Source: CAVPCZ01 sp963702445
GTDB lineage: Bacteria > Bacteroidota > Ignavibacteria > UBA10030 > UBA6906
Direction of reading: 5' to 3'
Length of the DNA stretch: 64,000 bases
Assembly: GCA_963702445.1 (NCBI GenBank)
Contig: CAVPCZ010000009.1
Coordinates: 124,001 to 188,000 of the forward strand
Positions within the stretch are counted from its first letter, which is position 1, and each line of letters opens with the position of its first letter. The notes under the pieces are model-generated. The model did no database searches, was not told where the DNA came from, and saw nothing but the letters and a program-made list of their open reading frames with translations. A program made the position numbers and the translations under genes. This document shows, piece by piece, positions 1 through 10,119 of the stretch.

Positions 1-1006
1 GGGTTTCAGTCCGCCGTCGCCGATACCGCCGTCATCCCACGCATAGACCATGCTGCGGGCACGCTGGGCGAACGGGTCGGCGAGAGGGCCTTTCGGGGGG
101 ATGAAGAAGGCGAGGTCATCGCCATAATCATTCGGCCCGCCGATGTGCGGGTCCCCGAACATGCCGAAGTAGACTTTAGCCGAGTGTCTTCGGGCTGCGG
201 TTGGTGACCCGGTAGACAAGGAAAATGAGGTCTTCGGCAAGCGGGTTGTTGAACTGGAAGAACCGGACCTCGAGATCGAGTCCCAGCCCCCCCTTCGTGG
301 TGTCGTCCGGGAACGGCGTGTACAGGTTTTTCCATTTATAGTTCGTGTAGTCATCGCACACAAAGTAGACTTCTTCGTCGGGTGACGTGGCGTCATTGCC
401 CAGGAATGCCGGCCAGACGTAGCGGCCCAGTGCCTGGTTGTACCAGGATTCGGGCCAGCTGTGCGGCTTGCGGGAGAGGTCGCCCCCCACATCGGAGCGG
501 TGGCTCCAGGCGGCGATATCCGGCTGACCCGGCGCAGTGTAGCCGGCCTTCGGGAGCCATCCGTATTTCAGGGACCCGTCGGTAGCGTAGGCACCCTGGC
601 TGGGAGTGTACATGCCGTCATCCAGTATCCAGATGGAATCTCCCCGGGTGCTCTGCACACGGGCGGCCACCAGGGGAGAGAATTCATAGCCGTATCCCAG
701 GCGGTTCCACACAAGGTCCGCCACATTGCCGAGGGTGTTGGGGCGGGTGATGTTGCCGTAATTATAGACGACGGTGGTGATCTTGTTGCCGCGGATGATG
801 AGGCTCTTGATCTCCTTCATCTCGCCCGTAGTCTTGTTCAGGGAATTTGACGACTGCCGGTCGAGCAGGTCGACAAGGCGTTGCCATTCCTCCGGTGTCG
901 CCTTCTTCGGGTCGAGCTTCAGCAGGTCGGTCTCCTGCGCGCGCGATGCCGCGACGGGCAACAGAAAAGCTGCAAGCGCAAGGAGAGTGAGAAACGTCGT
1001 TTTCAT
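1..1006 (-). CDS. Exported protein of a TonB-receptor operon, partial at left edge, one frameshift
   Basis: The gene starts at the ATG at 1006, where a typical signal peptide begins (Lys-Thr-Thr, a run of Leu/Ala, then an Ala-x-Ala-type site before Gln-Glu-Thr). An ATG four codons upstream is possible. The reading frame meets a stop near 176, but the next frame continues without interruption to position 1 (Ala-Lys-Val-Tyr-Phe-Gly-Met-Phe and onward), so one base seems to be missing near 178. The visible protein (about 330 residues) is rich in Tyr, Trp and Asp and has no domain I can name; it resembles the uncharacterised exported partner found behind TonB receptors, including the one at 14537 in this window. 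It lies 28 bp behind the receptor gene on the same strand, so the two are probably one operon. Function unknown. Confidence 0.6.
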
Positions 1007-1034
1007 ACACAATCCCATCGGATGAGTGAAATGA

Positions 1035-3875
1035 TTAGAGTACGATCGAAGCCCCGATGCGGATGAGCCGCGGGGTGCTGATGTTGCCGGGGTTTGCGTA
1101 ATAGTTGTCCACGCCGCTGATCGGAATCATGCCGGGGTCGCCGCGCACAATCCGGTTACGCACATCGGCGAGGAGCTCCGGTCGCAGAGTCTGATCGATG
1201 TTGTACAGCGCACGTCCCGAGTTTGCATACACGTACAGCTCGTTCTCGGTGTCAAACAGGTTGTCCACCTGAATGAAGAGGGACAAGTCGAACGATCCGA
1301 ATTTGAAAAACTTCTCGACCTTCAGATCCACATTCCACTGCATCGGCTGCTGGTCGCTGTTCTGTGTGAAGCTGATCGGCACGACGTTCGACGGGAATTC
1401 GGGGGTATACGGCGTTCCGGTCCGGAGGAACGCGATCACACTGACCGCCCAGTCGTCGGGCTGCGTGAGCGCGATGGACGAGGTGAGTGTGTGGCTCCGG
1501 TCGAAATCGAGCGGGACCAGATAGGTCTCGCTCAGCTTTCCCTGCTGTTCGTTGTAGTAGATTTCATCCTCCGGGAGCGTGCGGTTCCCTTCGGCGACCT
1601 GGAACGTGTAGTCCAGCGTGGCCGAGAGGAGATCGTCCACCGAGCGCCGTTTCAGGAGCGCGATGCTGATGCCCCGGGTGTTGGCGTAGCTGAGGTTTGT
1701 CAGGACATTGTACTGCTTGTCGCCGCGTGCGGTGATCACCCGCTGTGAATAGATGTAGTCGCTCACATCCTTGTAGTACCCCGTGATTTCGACCTTGAGG
1801 TCTTCCGTCAGTCCCTGCTGGAGACCCAGCTCGTACTGAATGCTCTTCTGCGGGTTCACGTCCGGGTTGCCGAACGTCGGGTTCGTGCCCGAAGGTGCGC
1901 GGAAGTTGGGGTTCCTGTAGAGGCTGGCGAGCGATCCGACCTGGTAGAAGTGCCCGTAGGAGAACCGGATCGTTCCCTGGTCGGTGATCGGGTAGGAAAC
2001 GCTGATGCGCGGGCTCACCATATGTTTCACCGACGCATCGGTGAGGCTGTCTGTCAGCAGAATCGAATCCTGCTGCGAGAGTTCCGCGCTGAGCGAGGGG
2101 TTATACTGGGCTGCGGGGTCAAAATATTCGTAGCGGAGACCGAGGTTCAGTATGATCGACTTGAAGAGCTCGATCTTATCTTGAACATACGCCGCCAGCT
2201 GCAGGGGTTTGCGCTCGTAGGCCACATAGCCGCCTTCCACCGACGGGATATACGGCAGGAAATTATAGTTGCCGGTGAGGGCGTTGCTGAAGCTGGGGTC
2301 GGCTCCCGGATTGTTCGGATCCTTGAACAACAGGGAATAGGACTCCACCGTCACGGTGTGTGCGCGGGCCTCGAGGCCGAACTTCACTTCGTGTGTGTTG
2401 AACATCTGTGCCACCAGATCGAATTTTCCCGACCACGTCACGGTCTTCCTGCTGAACCGGTCGGGATCCGTGCCTCCCGTCAGGTAGCCCACATTGGGAA
2501 TGCCCTGGAGGTAGAACGTCGGGAGATACCGCGGGTCCGTGGGGCTGTCGTACGCCCAGCTGTGTCCCTTGTCAGTGACAAAGGATCCCTTGACCGTGTA
2601 GAACATCCGCTCGTTGACCGTGTGGGTGAATTCCATGGCATGCATGTATCCTTCGCCGCGCGAGAGAGCTATGCCGTCCGGTTTGTAGCGGGAGACGAAT
2701 GGGTCGACGTCCGGGGATTCATCGAAGTTGAGGAGGAATTCGTACTTCAGTTTCATCTCGGGAACAATCCGCCAGCTCAGGTTGCCCTGCACATTGTACG
2801 ACTTGCTCCAGTTGAGCGGGACAATGGCGCCGTCGCCGCCGGGCAGGCCGACCCGGTCCGACGTATCGTGCACCAGCGGTCCGAAGTAGTAGGGATCCGA
2901 CGCTGACCCGCGCCGCGGATCGCCGGCAGGAAACCCCTCGCGCGAGAGATAGGAATCGGTCGGGAGATACAGACGCTGGCCGTACAGGTGGCCGCCATTC
3001 CAGTTGTACACGCCCGACGCGAAAAAGGTAAGGTCTTCCCCGATTAACGGTCCGCTCACGGTGGCTTCCGTGCGGTTCACGTTGGATATCTTGAACTCGT
3101 CGATGTTCGGGAAGAGGTCCTTATTGTTGCTCACATGGTCGCCGGTGTAGTATTTCAGGCTTCCGGTCCATCCGGCGCCGCCGTCCTTCGTCACGTAATT
3201 CACCACGCCGCTCAGTGCACCGCCATATTCGGCGGCGAACGTGCCGCTGGAGACGGACACTTCACGCACGGCGTTTGTCGCCACGCCCACCGAACGCGTG
3301 TTCGCGTACGGATTGTTGACATTCATGCCGTTCAGCGTGTACGCGATCTCGTTTCCCATGCCGCCCCGGATGTGGAGACTGCCATCGTCATCCACCGTGA
3401 TGCCCGCCTGGAGGCCGATCACCTCGCTGATGTCCGTGACAGGAAGGGCTTCAATACTCTCGGAGGATATGGATGCCACCGGGTTGGTCAGGTCCTGGCG
3501 GATCAGGGGTGAACGTTCCGCCTGGATCACCACCGCGTCCAGCTCGACGCTTCCTTCGACCAGGTCGATATCGAGCGGGGTGGTGAAGTCGACGGAAATG
3601 CTCAGGTCATTCACCTCGAACCTGCGGTAGCCGATGAAGGAAGCGCTCACCTTGACCCGTCCCGGGGGGACGTTCAGAATGACATAGCGTCCCTCGACGT
3701 TCGAGGAGGCGCCGAGCGGGGTGCCCTGCACCACCACATTGACGCCGGGAATGGGCTCCTTGGTGCGGGAGTCCCTGACAATGCCGGAGATCTTTCCGGT
3801 GGTGCCGGCCAGCAACGTGGATGCGCAGACCCACAGGCAGAGGGCGACCGCCACAGCATGTGTAACGATGCGCAT
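1035..3875 (-). CDS. TonB-dependent outer-membrane receptor with N-terminal carboxypeptidase-regulatory domain
   Basis: The predicted protein has 946 residues. A signal peptide (residues 1-23) is followed by a CarboxypepD_reg-like beta-sandwich (about 28-110; pattern G-x-I-x-G-x-V-x-D, P-x-P-G-V-x-V, N-V-P-P-G). A plug domain follows (about 115-240, with I-R-G-G and the A-E-Y-G-G-A-L-S-G-V-V-N motif), then a beta-barrel rich in Tyr/Asn with aromatic ends of strands. Such receptors move large substrates across the outer membrane using TonB energy. No SusD partner follows, which argues against a classic Sus-type glycan system; the downstream gene is an uncharacterised exported protein. The substrate cannot be told from sequence. 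The gene is intact, unlike its plus-strand counterpart at 11287. Confidence 0.88.
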   Translation of the reverse strand: MRIVTHAVAVALCLWVCASTLLAGTTGKISGIVRDSRTKEPIPGVNVVVQGTPLGASSNVEGRYVILNVPPGRVKVSASFIGYRRFEVNDLSISVDFTTPLDIDLVEGSVELDAVVIQAERSPLIRQDLTNPVASISSESIEALPVTDISEVIGLQAGITVDDDGSLHIRGGMGNEIAYTLNGMNVNNPYANTRSVGVATNAVREVSVSSGTFAAEYGGALSGVVNYVTKDGGAGWTGSLKYYTGDHVSNNKDLFPNIDEFKISNVNRTEATVSGPLIGEDLTFFASGVYNWNGGHLYGQRLYLPTDSYLSREGFPAGDPRRGSASDPYYFGPLVHDTSDRVGLPGGDGAIVPLNWSKSYNVQGNLSWRIVPEMKLKYEFLLNFDESPDVDPFVSRYKPDGIALSRGEGYMHAMEFTHTVNERMFYTVKGSFVTDKGHSWAYDSPTDPRYLPTFYLQGIPNVGYLTGGTDPDRFSRKTVTWSGKFDLVAQMFNTHEVKFGLEARAHTVTVESYSLLFKDPNNPGADPSFSNALTGNYNFLPYIPSVEGGYVAYERKPLQLAAYVQDKIELFKSIILNLGLRYEYFDPAAQYNPSLSAELSQQDSILLTDSLTDASVKHMVSPRISVSYPITDQGTIRFSYGHFYQVGSLASLYRNPNFRAPSGTNPTFGNPDVNPQKSIQYELGLQQGLTEDLKVEITGYYKDVSDYIYSQRVITARGDKQYNVLTNLSYANTRGISIALLKRRSVDDLLSATLDYTFQVAEGNRTLPEDEIYYNEQQGKLSETYLVPLDFDRSHTLTSSIALTQPDDWAVSVIAFLRTGTPYTPEFPSNVVPISFTQNSDQQPMQWNVDLKVEKFFKFGSFDLSLFIQVDNLFDTENELYVYANSGRALYNIDQTLRPELLADVRNRIVRGDPGMIPISGVDNYYANPGNISTPRLIRIGASIVL

Positions 3876-3997
3876 ATTATACCTTTAGGATGATGTGCTA
3901 TGTGTACTACCAGGGGATACTCAGATAGGAAAGGTCTGATCTCTTCCCAACGAGTCCATGGACACGGCGGGGGAACTCGTGCTGCCGTCTTGATAAA

Positions 3998-4026
3998 AAT
4001 ATAGAAAAACCGGCCGCCGTAGTCAA
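3998..4026 (-). promoter_or_regulatory. Sigma-70-type promoter of the minus-strand TonB receptor operon
   Basis: Read on the minus strand, TTGACT (4026-4021) is separated by exactly 17 nt from TATATT (4003-3998). The expected transcript start is near 3991, giving a leader of about 116 nt before the ATG at 3875. The remainder of the 384-nt gap between the divergent genes (3876-4259) has no ORF with coding character and no clear promoter for the plus-strand gene at 4260. The layout matches the promoter at 11138 almost exactly. Confidence 0.55.
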
Positions 4027-4259
4027 GCCGTAGCTTGATTATTTGCGCTAAGTTGTTAATTTGCACTTGTTCATGCCGGTGAAAGGGTCCCCGGCTGGTT
4101 CTCCGCCTGGGCAAGCGCATCCTGAAATCACGGGGTGCTTGCGCGGGCAGGAAAAAGCCTGATCTTTCCGTATGCTGACCCCGGTACTGCATGTTCGGTG
4201 TGCACCTGACAGAAGATGCGTGTGTTCGCACTATCACTCACAGACGTTCAGGAGGAGCA

Positions 4260-5741
4260 ATGAAATCACTTATACGATTGGTCACGGTGTGCCTTCTTGT
4301 CCTGGTTCTTGTCCCCGTTTCCTATGCCCAGTGGAATTGCCTCTATGCCACATGGGATGACGATGAGTTTGGCAACGCTATCGGAACAAACACCGCCGCG
4401 GTGGGTGTGATCAAACAAGACATGTTTATCGCTCTTGCGTCATCCTGGGATGGCAACACCACGTCAGAGTGTTTCCTTCTTCCCTATGTCAACGCGGATT
4501 CCGGACAGGGGAGAAAGTACACCTACGGCTACGGAGGGGGCGTGACCGGCGTATTCCAGACCTGGACCGACGGCGGCTTCGATCAGGTGAATATGTTCGA
4601 AGCCTGGAAGATCAAGGCGACTTCCGACAGCCTCATCTATGTTGCCAACAACGATCTGGACCATAACATACTCGTCTTCAAATACGCGAAGGATACCATA
4701 TCTGTTGTTCCGCTTGCAGGCGGAGTGTATCCCCGGCAGCAGACCGGGACGAACCGGATTCACGGCATCGACGTTGATGCCTCCGGGTACGTGTATGTCT
4801 GCAACGATACCAGTGTCGGAGTGACCAGCGACATCAAGATCTACAGGCCCGTCACACAGTGGACGGCCTCTCATACCGACGCCCCGGTGTCCACGGTCAA
4901 TCTTCCGGACGGCGTGTATAAGGGAATTTCCGTCAGTCCGGACGGCAAACTGCTCTTTATTTCAGACTACGGCAATCGCCGTATTCTGAAATACCGTGGA
5001 TCGCCGACAGGCGGCTACACGCCCGATGCAGGTTTTTCCTTCACGATGTCACCAGCAGATACCATTTCGAGCACCGCGCCGGCTGCACCGCTGGGTCTGG
5101 CCTATCTCTCGCCCAACAATATCCTTGCGGTTGCATGCCACCAGCAACTTGGCGGAACAGGGACAGCATACCGGTACGGACGGATCTATATGCTCAACCC
5201 GAACAACGGCGCCTTCATCTCTTCCGACACCCTGGTGCACCGGATCGATGCCGCGAAATGGAATTTCGACAAGACCGGCGGATATCAGAACAGACCGGGC
5301 GGGAAGACGCCCGGGAATGCCTCGGGCTATACGTCCACCTACGACGTGAAGTGGGATGCGAACAAGAATCTGTACACCCAGTCGTACTACGGTTGGACAG
5401 TCGACAAATGGGCGTACAGCGGGACGTTGCCGACGATAACGATCACCGGAATAGAAGAGATCGGGGGAGGTCTCCCGAGCGGCTTCACGCTGTCGCAGAA
5501 CTTTCCGAATCCGTTCAACCCGACAACGACCATCGAATTCGGCATGCCGCATTCCGGTGAGGTTTCCCTGAAAGTGTATTCGGTGCTGGGGCAGGAAGTT
5601 GCCACGCTCGTTGATGGAATGCAGGCGGCCGGCGTGTACCGCGTGACCTTTGACGCGCAGGGTATTGCCAGCGGAACCTACTTCTCCATCCTGCGGGCTG
5701 AGGGAACGACCATTGTCAAACAGATGACGCTGGTGCGCTGA
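4260..5741 (+). CDS. Secreted beta-propeller (NHL/SMP-30-like) protein with T9SS sorting tail
   Basis: The start at 4260 is set by an AGGAGG box ending about 5 nt upstream and by the signal peptide that begins there (Met-Lys-Ser-Leu, hydrophobic core, Ala-Gln). The 493-residue protein contains repeated blades of the type I-x-V-x-x-x-G-x-x-Y-V and S-P-D-G-K-L-L-F-I-S-D, which suggest a six- or seven-bladed propeller of the NHL or SMP-30 type. The last 80 residues are a T9SS type A sorting module (N-F-P-N-P-F-N-P, then V-L-G-Q-E-V-A-T-L, ending in M-T-L-V-R), so the protein should be exported by type IX secretion and anchored or released at the surface. It is a tandem paralogue of the next gene. 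The ligand or activity is unknown. Confidence 0.8.
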   Translation: MKSLIRLVTVCLLVLVLVPVSYAQWNCLYATWDDDEFGNAIGTNTAAVGVIKQDMFIALASSWDGNTTSECFLLPYVNADSGQGRKYTYGYGGGVTGVFQTWTDGGFDQVNMFEAWKIKATSDSLIYVANNDLDHNILVFKYAKDTISVVPLAGGVYPRQQTGTNRIHGIDVDASGYVYVCNDTSVGVTSDIKIYRPVTQWTASHTDAPVSTVNLPDGVYKGISVSPDGKLLFISDYGNRRILKYRGSPTGGYTPDAGFSFTMSPADTISSTAPAAPLGLAYLSPNNILAVACHQQLGGTGTAYRYGRIYMLNPNNGAFISSDTLVHRIDAAKWNFDKTGGYQNRPGGKTPGNASGYTSTYDVKWDANKNLYTQSYYGWTVDKWAYSGTLPTITITGIEEIGGGLPSGFTLSQNFPNPFNPTTTIEFGMPHSGEVSLKVYSVLGQEVATLVDGMQAAGVYRVTFDAQGIASGTYFSILRAEGTTIVKQMTLVR

Positions 5742-5907
5742 TACCTTGTGTTCATCGGAGGGCGACGGAGCCCTCCCGGCTTCCCTAGAATGGACCATTT
5801 TCCGCATGTGGCGGGGTGAACCTGCGTGCAAGGCCGAAGACAGTTATGGGGGCGTTAAGATATCTCACGGATGTTGTTGATACACTCACCGATCTACAGG
5901 AGGAAAG

Positions 5908-7359
5908 ATGAAGACAGGCGTACGGATATGTTTCATGGTTCTGCTTGCGCTTTCACTGGCACAGGTTGCCGGTGCGCAGTGGGAATGCCTCTACGTGACG
6001 CTGGATAACGATACCAACGGAACGGGGAATCGAACCACCGGTGTCGGCGTCATCAAGGAAGACATGTTTGTCGCCATGTGTACAAGGCCCAACACATACG
6101 CCTACATGATCCCTTATGTCAACGCCGATTCTCTGCTCGGTAGAAAATACACGTACGGGTACGGCTCGGCGGCATACCCTTCGGGCTGTATGAAGTCTGG
6201 ACAGACGGCGGGTTTGATCAGGTGACATTCCTCAATGCCTGGTCGATCAAAGCGCGTCCCGACAGCCTGATCTATATCGCCAACAACGATGCCGATCACA
6301 ATGTGCTGGTGTTCAAGTACGCCAAAGACACCGTTTCCGTTGTGGCTCCGTATCCCCGTCAGCAGACGGGCAGCAATGGCATCTATGGCCTTGATGTGGA
6401 CAACAACGGTTATGTCTACGTGTGTATCGATACGACAACCGGCGTAACGGCGGACCTGAAAGTCTATCGTCCGATCAGCACCTGGGCACCGGGGGTTCAC
6501 ACGGATGCGCCCATTACCACCATCAATCTCCCTGATGGTGTGTACAAGGGGATAGCGGTCAATGCGAATGGCAGCGCGATTTATATTTCCGACTACAGGA
6601 ACCGGAAAGTCATCAAGTACACCGGGTCGCCGGCAACGGGATACACGCTTGCTCCGGGATTCTCTTTCAGTCTCGGTCCGCAGGACACTATCGGCGGAAC
6701 ACCGACTAAAAATGCCGGTCCGATCGGTCTGGCGCACCTCCCCTCGAAGAACATACTCGCGGTGGTCTCTGACTCACTATTGAAAGCCACCGGCGTGCCC
6801 GTACGGCTACGGACGCATCTATCTGCTCAACGGCAACACCGGGGCGCTGATATCGGCGGACACAAGCATGAACATGATCGACCAGGCGGCATGGAATCTG
6901 GCGATTTCAGGATCATATCAGGCGCAAGGTGCGGGGAATGCCTCCGGATACGCGTCGACGATGGACGTGAAGTGGGATGCAAACGAAAATCTCTACAGTC
7001 AGTCGATGTACGGATGGACGATAGAGAAATGGAAGTACAAGGGTACGCTTCCCAGCTTCCTCACCAGTGTCGAGCCGGTCGAAGGCTTGCAGCCGACGGG
7101 CTACACGCTCGCCCAGAACTATCCGAATCCGTTCAACCCGACGACCACGATCGAATTCTCACTCCCGCAGTCGGCCTTTGTTACCCTGAAGGTTTATGAT
7201 GTGCTGGGTCAGGAAGTTGCCCTGCTGGCGAACGAAACAAAAGCCGCCGGCACATACCGTGCGACGTTTGACGCGCACAACATCCCCAGCGGTACATACT
7301 TCTATTCGCTCCAGGCCGGATCGTACAGCGAAGTGAAGCGGATGGTGATTCTGAAGTAG
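5908..7359 (+). CDS. Tandem paralogue: secreted beta-propeller T9SS protein, two frameshifts
   Basis: An AGGAGG box precedes the ATG at 5908. The product (about 483 residues when read across frames) parallels the upstream protein almost blade for blade: Q-W-E-C-L-Y at the mature N-terminus, V-G-V-I-K-E-D-M-F, Y-T-Y-G-Y-G, Y-P-R-Q-Q-T-G, L-P-D-G-V-Y-K-G and the same T9SS tail. Alignment with the paralogue places one lost base near 6180 (a T run in the Pro-Phe-Gly codons) and a second shift near 6790 (the Tyr-Gly-Tyr-Gly-Arg stretch). As motifs remain intact on both sides, I read this as a functional gene with consensus errors, but a recent pseudogene cannot be excluded. A strong hairpin follows the stop. 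Confidence 0.7.
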
Positions 7360-7410
7360 TCTGTATCCCGATGAGGCGACGCATCCGCGCATATGCGTGG
7401 ATGGGAATGA

Positions 7411-7443
7411 GCAACGAGGTCCCGCTCAACGGGACCTCGTTGC
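7411..7443 (+). terminator. Perfect 14-bp hairpin after the propeller genes
   Basis: GCAACGAGGTCCCG pairs perfectly with CGGGACCTCGTTGC across a 5-nt loop (CTCAA). It lies 52 nt behind the stop of the second propeller gene. The following sequence has no U tract, so it may act as an mRNA 3' stabiliser or as a bidirectional or Rho-assisted terminator rather than as a classic intrinsic one. A smaller stem (CGGGG/CCCCG, near 7457-7471) follows. Apart from these stems and the promoter at 7695, I see nothing in the rest of the 7360-7758 gap. Confidence 0.6.
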
Positions 7444-7694
7444 AGTTATGGCGCGCACGGGGTTACGCCCCGATGACCGAATGCAAAACCTTATGACTGT
7501 CGCTCATTGCCTGTAACTGCCTGCAGGATGTTATGACCGCCATAAGTTGTCTCCTGCCACCCCCTGTAGAATCCCGAGACGGTGATCCATTGACCATTGC
7601 CGATCCATAGATGTCACGACGATCATTTCTTCGCTCGGTCCGCGTCTCTGATTGTGTCTGTCACCCATGTGTCCGTCTGCTCTTTGATTGCTCA

Positions 7695-7723
7695 TTGAAC
7701 TTCACGGCATTTTGCCGTAGGTT
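7695..7723 (+). promoter_or_regulatory. Possible promoter with small palindrome upstream of the M23 gene
   Basis: TTGAAC (7695-7700), a 17-nt spacer, then TAGGTT (7718-7723). The spacer contains the palindrome ACGGCA-TTT-TGCCGT (7704-7718), a possible operator overlapping the polymerase site. A transcript start near 7730 would fit the ATG at 7759 and rule out the TTG at 7726. The support is motif similarity only. Confidence 0.3.
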
Positions 7724-7758
7724 ATTTGTTAGAAGTGGAACAGAAAGTGGATCGCAGA

Positions 7759-10119
7759 ATGATATCGTTCTTCTCTCAATTGTATAGCTGCTCTTCCAGG
7801 GTGTTCGCCATCTCTTGGATCCTGCCTGTCGTGTTGTTCACGGCGGGCTCCGCTCCCGCGCAGGTCGACACCACCACGCACGGCTGGCCCGTCACACCCT
7901 TCTTCTCGACCCACCCGATCACCGGGTCGTTCTGCGAGTTCCGCAACACGCTCACCAGCGATCATTTCCATAACGGCGTGGACATCCCCAAGGCGGACGG
8001 TACGCCGGTCTACTCTGTGTACGACGGGGTGGTGACAGCTATCGGGACGACGGCCAATAATGGGAACAACGCCTACGTGCGGGTACGGTATACCGTGAGC
8101 GGACTCACGAAGAGCGACGCGTACGTCCATATCAACCCCAATCCGCTCCTCTCTGTCGGCGGGCCGGTGACTGCATACCAGACGGTGCTCGGGACGATTC
8201 TGCCGGGGCTGGGGCATGTGCACTTCACCCATGGTCTCTCCGGTGCGGAGATGAACGCCATCCGCCCGGTGGGGGGATTCACGCCCTACATCGACCTGTA
8301 CCCGCCACGCATCAGGTCCGTCCGGTTCTTCCTGGATGAAACTTCGACGGAATTCCTCGGCGGCCGTCTGAGCGGGCCCGTCGACATCCGTGTGCACATC
8401 GAGGAGACCAACGCCGGCACACCGGCTGACGTGAACTCATCCACGTCGAACAACGGCACATACATCGCGGGGTACAAAATTCTTTCCGCGGACCGCACAA
8501 CCGTTGTCTATGAACCTCCCTCCTCCGGAGTCCGGTTCAGATTCGACCGGCAGCCCGCAGACTACGATGTCCACAGGGTGTATGCCCCGGGCTCCGATCT
8601 CTCGACACACATCTATACCATCACCAACGGGAACGGCGCCGATGCGGTGAACAGCACAAAGTCGGTGCCGAACAATTTCTGGAATACCCAAACATTGCCC
8701 GTCGGGTCATACACGGTGATGGTCTTTGCCGAAGACACACGAAGGCTCACCGATACGGAGTATGTCGCCGTCACCGTGGAGCGCGGCGATCTGGTTGCGC
8801 CCGCGCCCCCCGTCCTGAAAGCGGTGCTGAACGACAGTACAAACCGTGTGACGATCTCCTGGTATCCGAATGCGGAGCCGGATCTTCTGGGATACCGCCT
8901 CTTCTATTCTCTTGATGGGACCGTGTGGACACAACGTGACAATGAAACACGCCTCACCCGTTCTGTCACGTCCATCTCCTACAACAATATCAGCGGAGGG
9001 AGGACCTTTTTCCGGCTGGCGGCTGTGGACTCTGCGTCCCCCACCAACATCAGTCAGTACAGCGATGTGTACGGACTCCGGCTCAACAGCTCTACGGCGA
9101 AAACGCTGATCGTAGACGGGTTTGACCGGATAGAAGGGTCCGGCAGTTATCATCAGCCGTCGCACCCGTTTGTGATGACACACGGCCTCTCCGTAACAGG
9201 CGATTTCAGCTCCTGTGCAAACGAAGCGCTTCTGGACGGGTCGGTCGGGCTTGGTCCGTATGCCGTGGTGCTCTGGGTTCTCGGCGACGAATCCACATCC
9301 GACGAAACTTTCTCTCCGGCAGAGCAGGCGTTGGTGAAGGTTTTCTTGCAGCAGGGTGGGAAGCTGTGCGTGAGCGGGTCGGAAATCGGCTACGACCTGG
9401 ACCGGGCATCCGGGCCTGTGCAGTCAGACCGGGATTTCCTGCATGATTTCCTGAAGACGACATATGTGGCCGATGATGCCAACGAGCCTGCGGTCGCGGG
9501 GGCACCGGGTTCGCTGTTCGAGGGCCTTTCGCTCCGGTATGGAGTTGTTGCGGAAGGAGCGCCATATGAAGAAGACTGGCCTGACGTCCTGGCTCCGGTG
9601 AACGGGGGGACTGCCTCATTGTCGTACGGCGCGGGTGGTACCGCGGGTGGCGCCGGGATCACGTTCTCCGGTCTTTTCCCCGGCGGCGTGCGTCCGGGTG
9701 CCGTAATGGTTCTGGGTTTTCCGTTCGAGACGATCACGGAGAGAAGCAAGCGTGATTCGCTCATGAGTCGCATATTCACCTTCTTTGGTGGTACTACGGG
9801 GGTGGATCATTCCACTACGCCTCCTCCGGTGGCAGGCATCTTCGCGCTTGAACAGAACTACCCCAACCCGTTCAATCCGATAACAGCGATCAGGTATCAG
9901 CTGGCGGGTGGTGGAGATCAGGGGCCGGGGGCCGGCCATGTGAGGCTGGCGGTGTACGACGTGCTGGGCCGCGAAGTGGCGCTCCTGGTGAACGAGGTGC
10001 AGGAAGCGGGACTCCACGAAGTGCAATGGGATGCCCGGAACGTCGCGAGCGGTGTCTACTACTACCGCCTCACTGCCGGTGCATTTGTCGCAACACGAAC
10101 GATGACGGTGCTGAAATGA
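7759..10119 (+). CDS. Secreted M23-family (LytM-type) metallopeptidase, multidomain, T9SS tail
   Basis: I chose the ATG at 7759 because the signal peptide (hydrophobic stretch ending Ala-Pro-Ala-Gln) follows it; an in-frame TTG at 7726 is less likely. The product has about 786 residues. The N-terminal part is an M23 endopeptidase: H-N-G-V-D (metal His and Asp), Y-V-H-I and H-V-H-F, matching the H-x-G-x-D / Y-x-H / H-x-H pattern of LytM enzymes that cut peptidoglycan cross-links. A fibronectin type III-like domain follows (about residues 350-440), then a region resembling a ThuA/glutamine-amidotransferase-like sandwich, and finally a T9SS module (N-Y-P-N-P-F-N-P; ending in T-V-L-K). Export to the surface suggests action on foreign cell walls or on shed peptidoglycan. 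The stop overlaps the next start (ATGA). Confidence 0.75.
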   Translation: MISFFSQLYSCSSRVFAISWILPVVLFTAGSAPAQVDTTTHGWPVTPFFSTHPITGSFCEFRNTLTSDHFHNGVDIPKADGTPVYSVYDGVVTAIGTTANNGNNAYVRVRYTVSGLTKSDAYVHINPNPLLSVGGPVTAYQTVLGTILPGLGHVHFTHGLSGAEMNAIRPVGGFTPYIDLYPPRIRSVRFFLDETSTEFLGGRLSGPVDIRVHIEETNAGTPADVNSSTSNNGTYIAGYKILSADRTTVVYEPPSSGVRFRFDRQPADYDVHRVYAPGSDLSTHIYTITNGNGADAVNSTKSVPNNFWNTQTLPVGSYTVMVFAEDTRRLTDTEYVAVTVERGDLVAPAPPVLKAVLNDSTNRVTISWYPNAEPDLLGYRLFYSLDGTVWTQRDNETRLTRSVTSISYNNISGGRTFFRLAAVDSASPTNISQYSDVYGLRLNSSTAKTLIVDGFDRIEGSGSYHQPSHPFVMTHGLSVTGDFSSCANEALLDGSVGLGPYAVVLWVLGDESTSDETFSPAEQALVKVFLQQGGKLCVSGSEIGYDLDRASGPVQSDRDFLHDFLKTTYVADDANEPAVAGAPGSLFEGLSLRYGVVAEGAPYEEDWPDVLAPVNGGTASLSYGAGGTAGGAGITFSGLFPGGVRPGAVMVLGFPFETITERSKRDSLMSRIFTFFGGTTGVDHSTTPPPVAGIFALEQNYPNPFNPITAIRYQLAGGGDQGPGAGHVRLAVYDVLGREVALLVNEVQEAGLHEVQWDARNVASGVYYYRLTAGAFVATRTMTVLK

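Noticed and set aside
1950..2906. 318-codon plus-strand frame inside the minus-strand TonB receptor
   Set aside because: The receptor plug and barrel on the other strand are continuous and intact; this is a codon-bias artefact.
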